NCBI GenBank assembly: GCA_963624415.1
Contig: CAVFPQ010000143.1
Span: 1-5,641, forward strand
DNA from: RUG806 sp963624415
GTDB lineage: Bacteria; Bacillota; Clostridia; Oscillospirales; Acutalibacteraceae
Direction: 5' to 3'
Length of the DNA: 5,641 nucleotides
The notes beneath the pieces were generated by a model. That model searched no databases and had not been told where the DNA came from. It worked only from the letters and a program-made list of their open reading frames with translations. Shown here one piece after another: positions 5,022 through 5,641 of the stretch (position 1 is the first letter of the stretch; each line of letters opens with the position of its first letter). A program made the translations under genes and the position numbers.

Positions 5022-5641
5022 TCAATTATCGGTTGATGAATCGTCACTTGATTCTATGTCTTTAAGAGATTTCTTTATAATATCATTGCGTTTTGTCGCG
5101 TCTTCAATAGCTTTTTCGGCAGTCTGAATATTTTTGTGAGCCTTGTCAAGAATTTCGGCGAATTTATCATACTGTTTTTTAGCGTCGGCAAGAACATCCA
5201 TTATATCCGCCGCCTTATTGTTGAGAGCAACGGACTTAAAGCCCATCGAAAGAGCGGAGAGCATTGCGGTAATTGTCGACGGAGACGCAATCATGACAGA
5301 AAACTCGTCATGTGCTTTGTCAATTATATTATCGGGAAGCGTGGCGACTTCGGCAAAAAGAGCATCTGTCGCAAGATACATAATCGCAAACGGTGTCGTT
5401 TCGGGCGGTTCAATGTATTTTTTTATCATTCGTGCTTCGCTTATAATACGAGCTGACAGTTCGGCACGGCACTGTTTAACGCCGTCGGAATTGCCCTTTT
5501 CGGCTTCTTCGGACAGGCGAACGAAGTCGGAAACCGGGAATTTGGAGTCAATCGGCAGATATGTGGTTCCGCCGTTGTTGTCGGGTAAGGTTACGGCAAA
5601 TTCAACCGTGCCGGATACGTTTTTGGGGGAGAAATTGCGCA
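5022..5641 (-). CDS. rmuC: DNA recombination protein RmuC, C-terminal 205 residues (5' end outside window)
   Basis: The reading frame stays open to the right edge, beyond the first internal Met at 5427-5429, giving 205 visible residues of a protein usually around 400-500 aa long. The visible part matches the RmuC core in order: VEFAVTLPD, then YLPIDSKFPVSDFVRL (the IDSK string is the D-x-K element of its PD-(D/E)xK-like nuclease fold), KYIEPPETTPFAIMYLATDALFAEV, ASPSTITAMLSALSMGFKSVAL, and a helical coiled-coil-like tail (KKQYDKFAEILDKAHKNIQTAEKAI) ending in an acidic Ser/Asp-rich tip. The N-terminal membrane anchor and long coiled coil typical of the family would lie off the edge. In E. coli, RmuC limits recombination at short inverted repeats. 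The biochemical activity is not well defined. The next gene on the strand is the GH3 gene, with no terminator in between. Confidence 0.9.
   Translation of the reverse strand, partial: RNFSPKNVSGTVEFAVTLPDNNGGTTYLPIDSKFPVSDFVRLSEEAEKGNSDGVKQCRAELSARIISEARMIKKYIEPPETTPFAIMYLATDALFAEVATLPDNIIDKAHDEFSVMIASPSTITAMLSALSMGFKSVALNNKAADIMDVLADAKKQYDKFAEILDKAHKNIQTAEKAIEDATKRNDIIKKSLKDIESSDDSSTDN

Noticed and set aside
5136..5456. Plus-strand 106-codon open frame opposite rmuC
   Set aside because: It is antisense to well-conserved RmuC motifs. Its Arg/Asn/Cys/Phe-rich sequence has no domain pattern.
1..5641. CRISPR array, insertion sequence, tRNA/rRNA or phage genes
   Set aside because: No regularly spaced direct repeats of CRISPR length, no transposase or integrase motifs, no terminal inverted repeats with target duplications and no tRNA cloverleaf were seen on either strand.

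Overview
The window looks like chromosomal DNA from a low-to-mid GC member of the Clostridia, probably a gut Ruminococcaceae/Oscillospiraceae-type organism. The reasons are the typical Firmicute promoters (TTGAAA or TTGACA with 17-18 bp spacing to TATAAT-like boxes), purine-rich ribosome binding sites, U-tailed intrinsic terminators, and a cytoplasmic family 3 beta-glucosidase of the clostridial type. The species assignment is inference only.

Layout from left to right: about 100 bp of non-coding DNA with a short hairpin and a heptamer tandem repeat; a minus-strand PHP-domain phosphoesterase gene (109-993, best start a TTG at 993); a 470-bp divergent intergenic region; a plus-strand metallo-beta-lactamase-fold hydrolase gene (1465-2343); a bidirectional terminator (2451-2499) shared with the convergent minus-strand GH3 beta-glucosidase gene (2509-4956); and the 3' part of a minus-strand rmuC gene (5022 to the right edge), whose start lies outside the window.

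The intergenic region 994-1464 is the most interesting part. It holds three good sigma-A-type promoters. One drives the PHP gene leftwards and one drives the MBL gene rightwards. The third (TTGACA-18-TAGAAT, 1176-1205) reads rightwards into a roughly 93-nt unit that ends in a 15-bp terminator hairpin and carries no convincing ORF. This is best read as a small RNA gene. Its organisation, and a Lys-Lys-Lys-stop codon string on the opposite strand running into the terminator stem, resemble the antitoxin-RNA half of a type I toxin-antitoxin locus whose toxin reading frame is missing. That interpretation is inference and needs a homology search.

The protein-coding genes do not form an obvious pathway. 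The PHP protein probably acts on nucleotides or RNA ends, the MBL protein is a generic di-metal hydrolase, the GH3 enzyme cleaves beta-glucosides in the cytoplasm, and RmuC is a nuclease-fold recombination-limiting protein. rmuC and the GH3 gene are co-directional with only 65 bp between them and no terminator, so read-through is possible. Two different degenerate heptamer tandem repeats sit at the 3' ends of the PHP and MBL genes.
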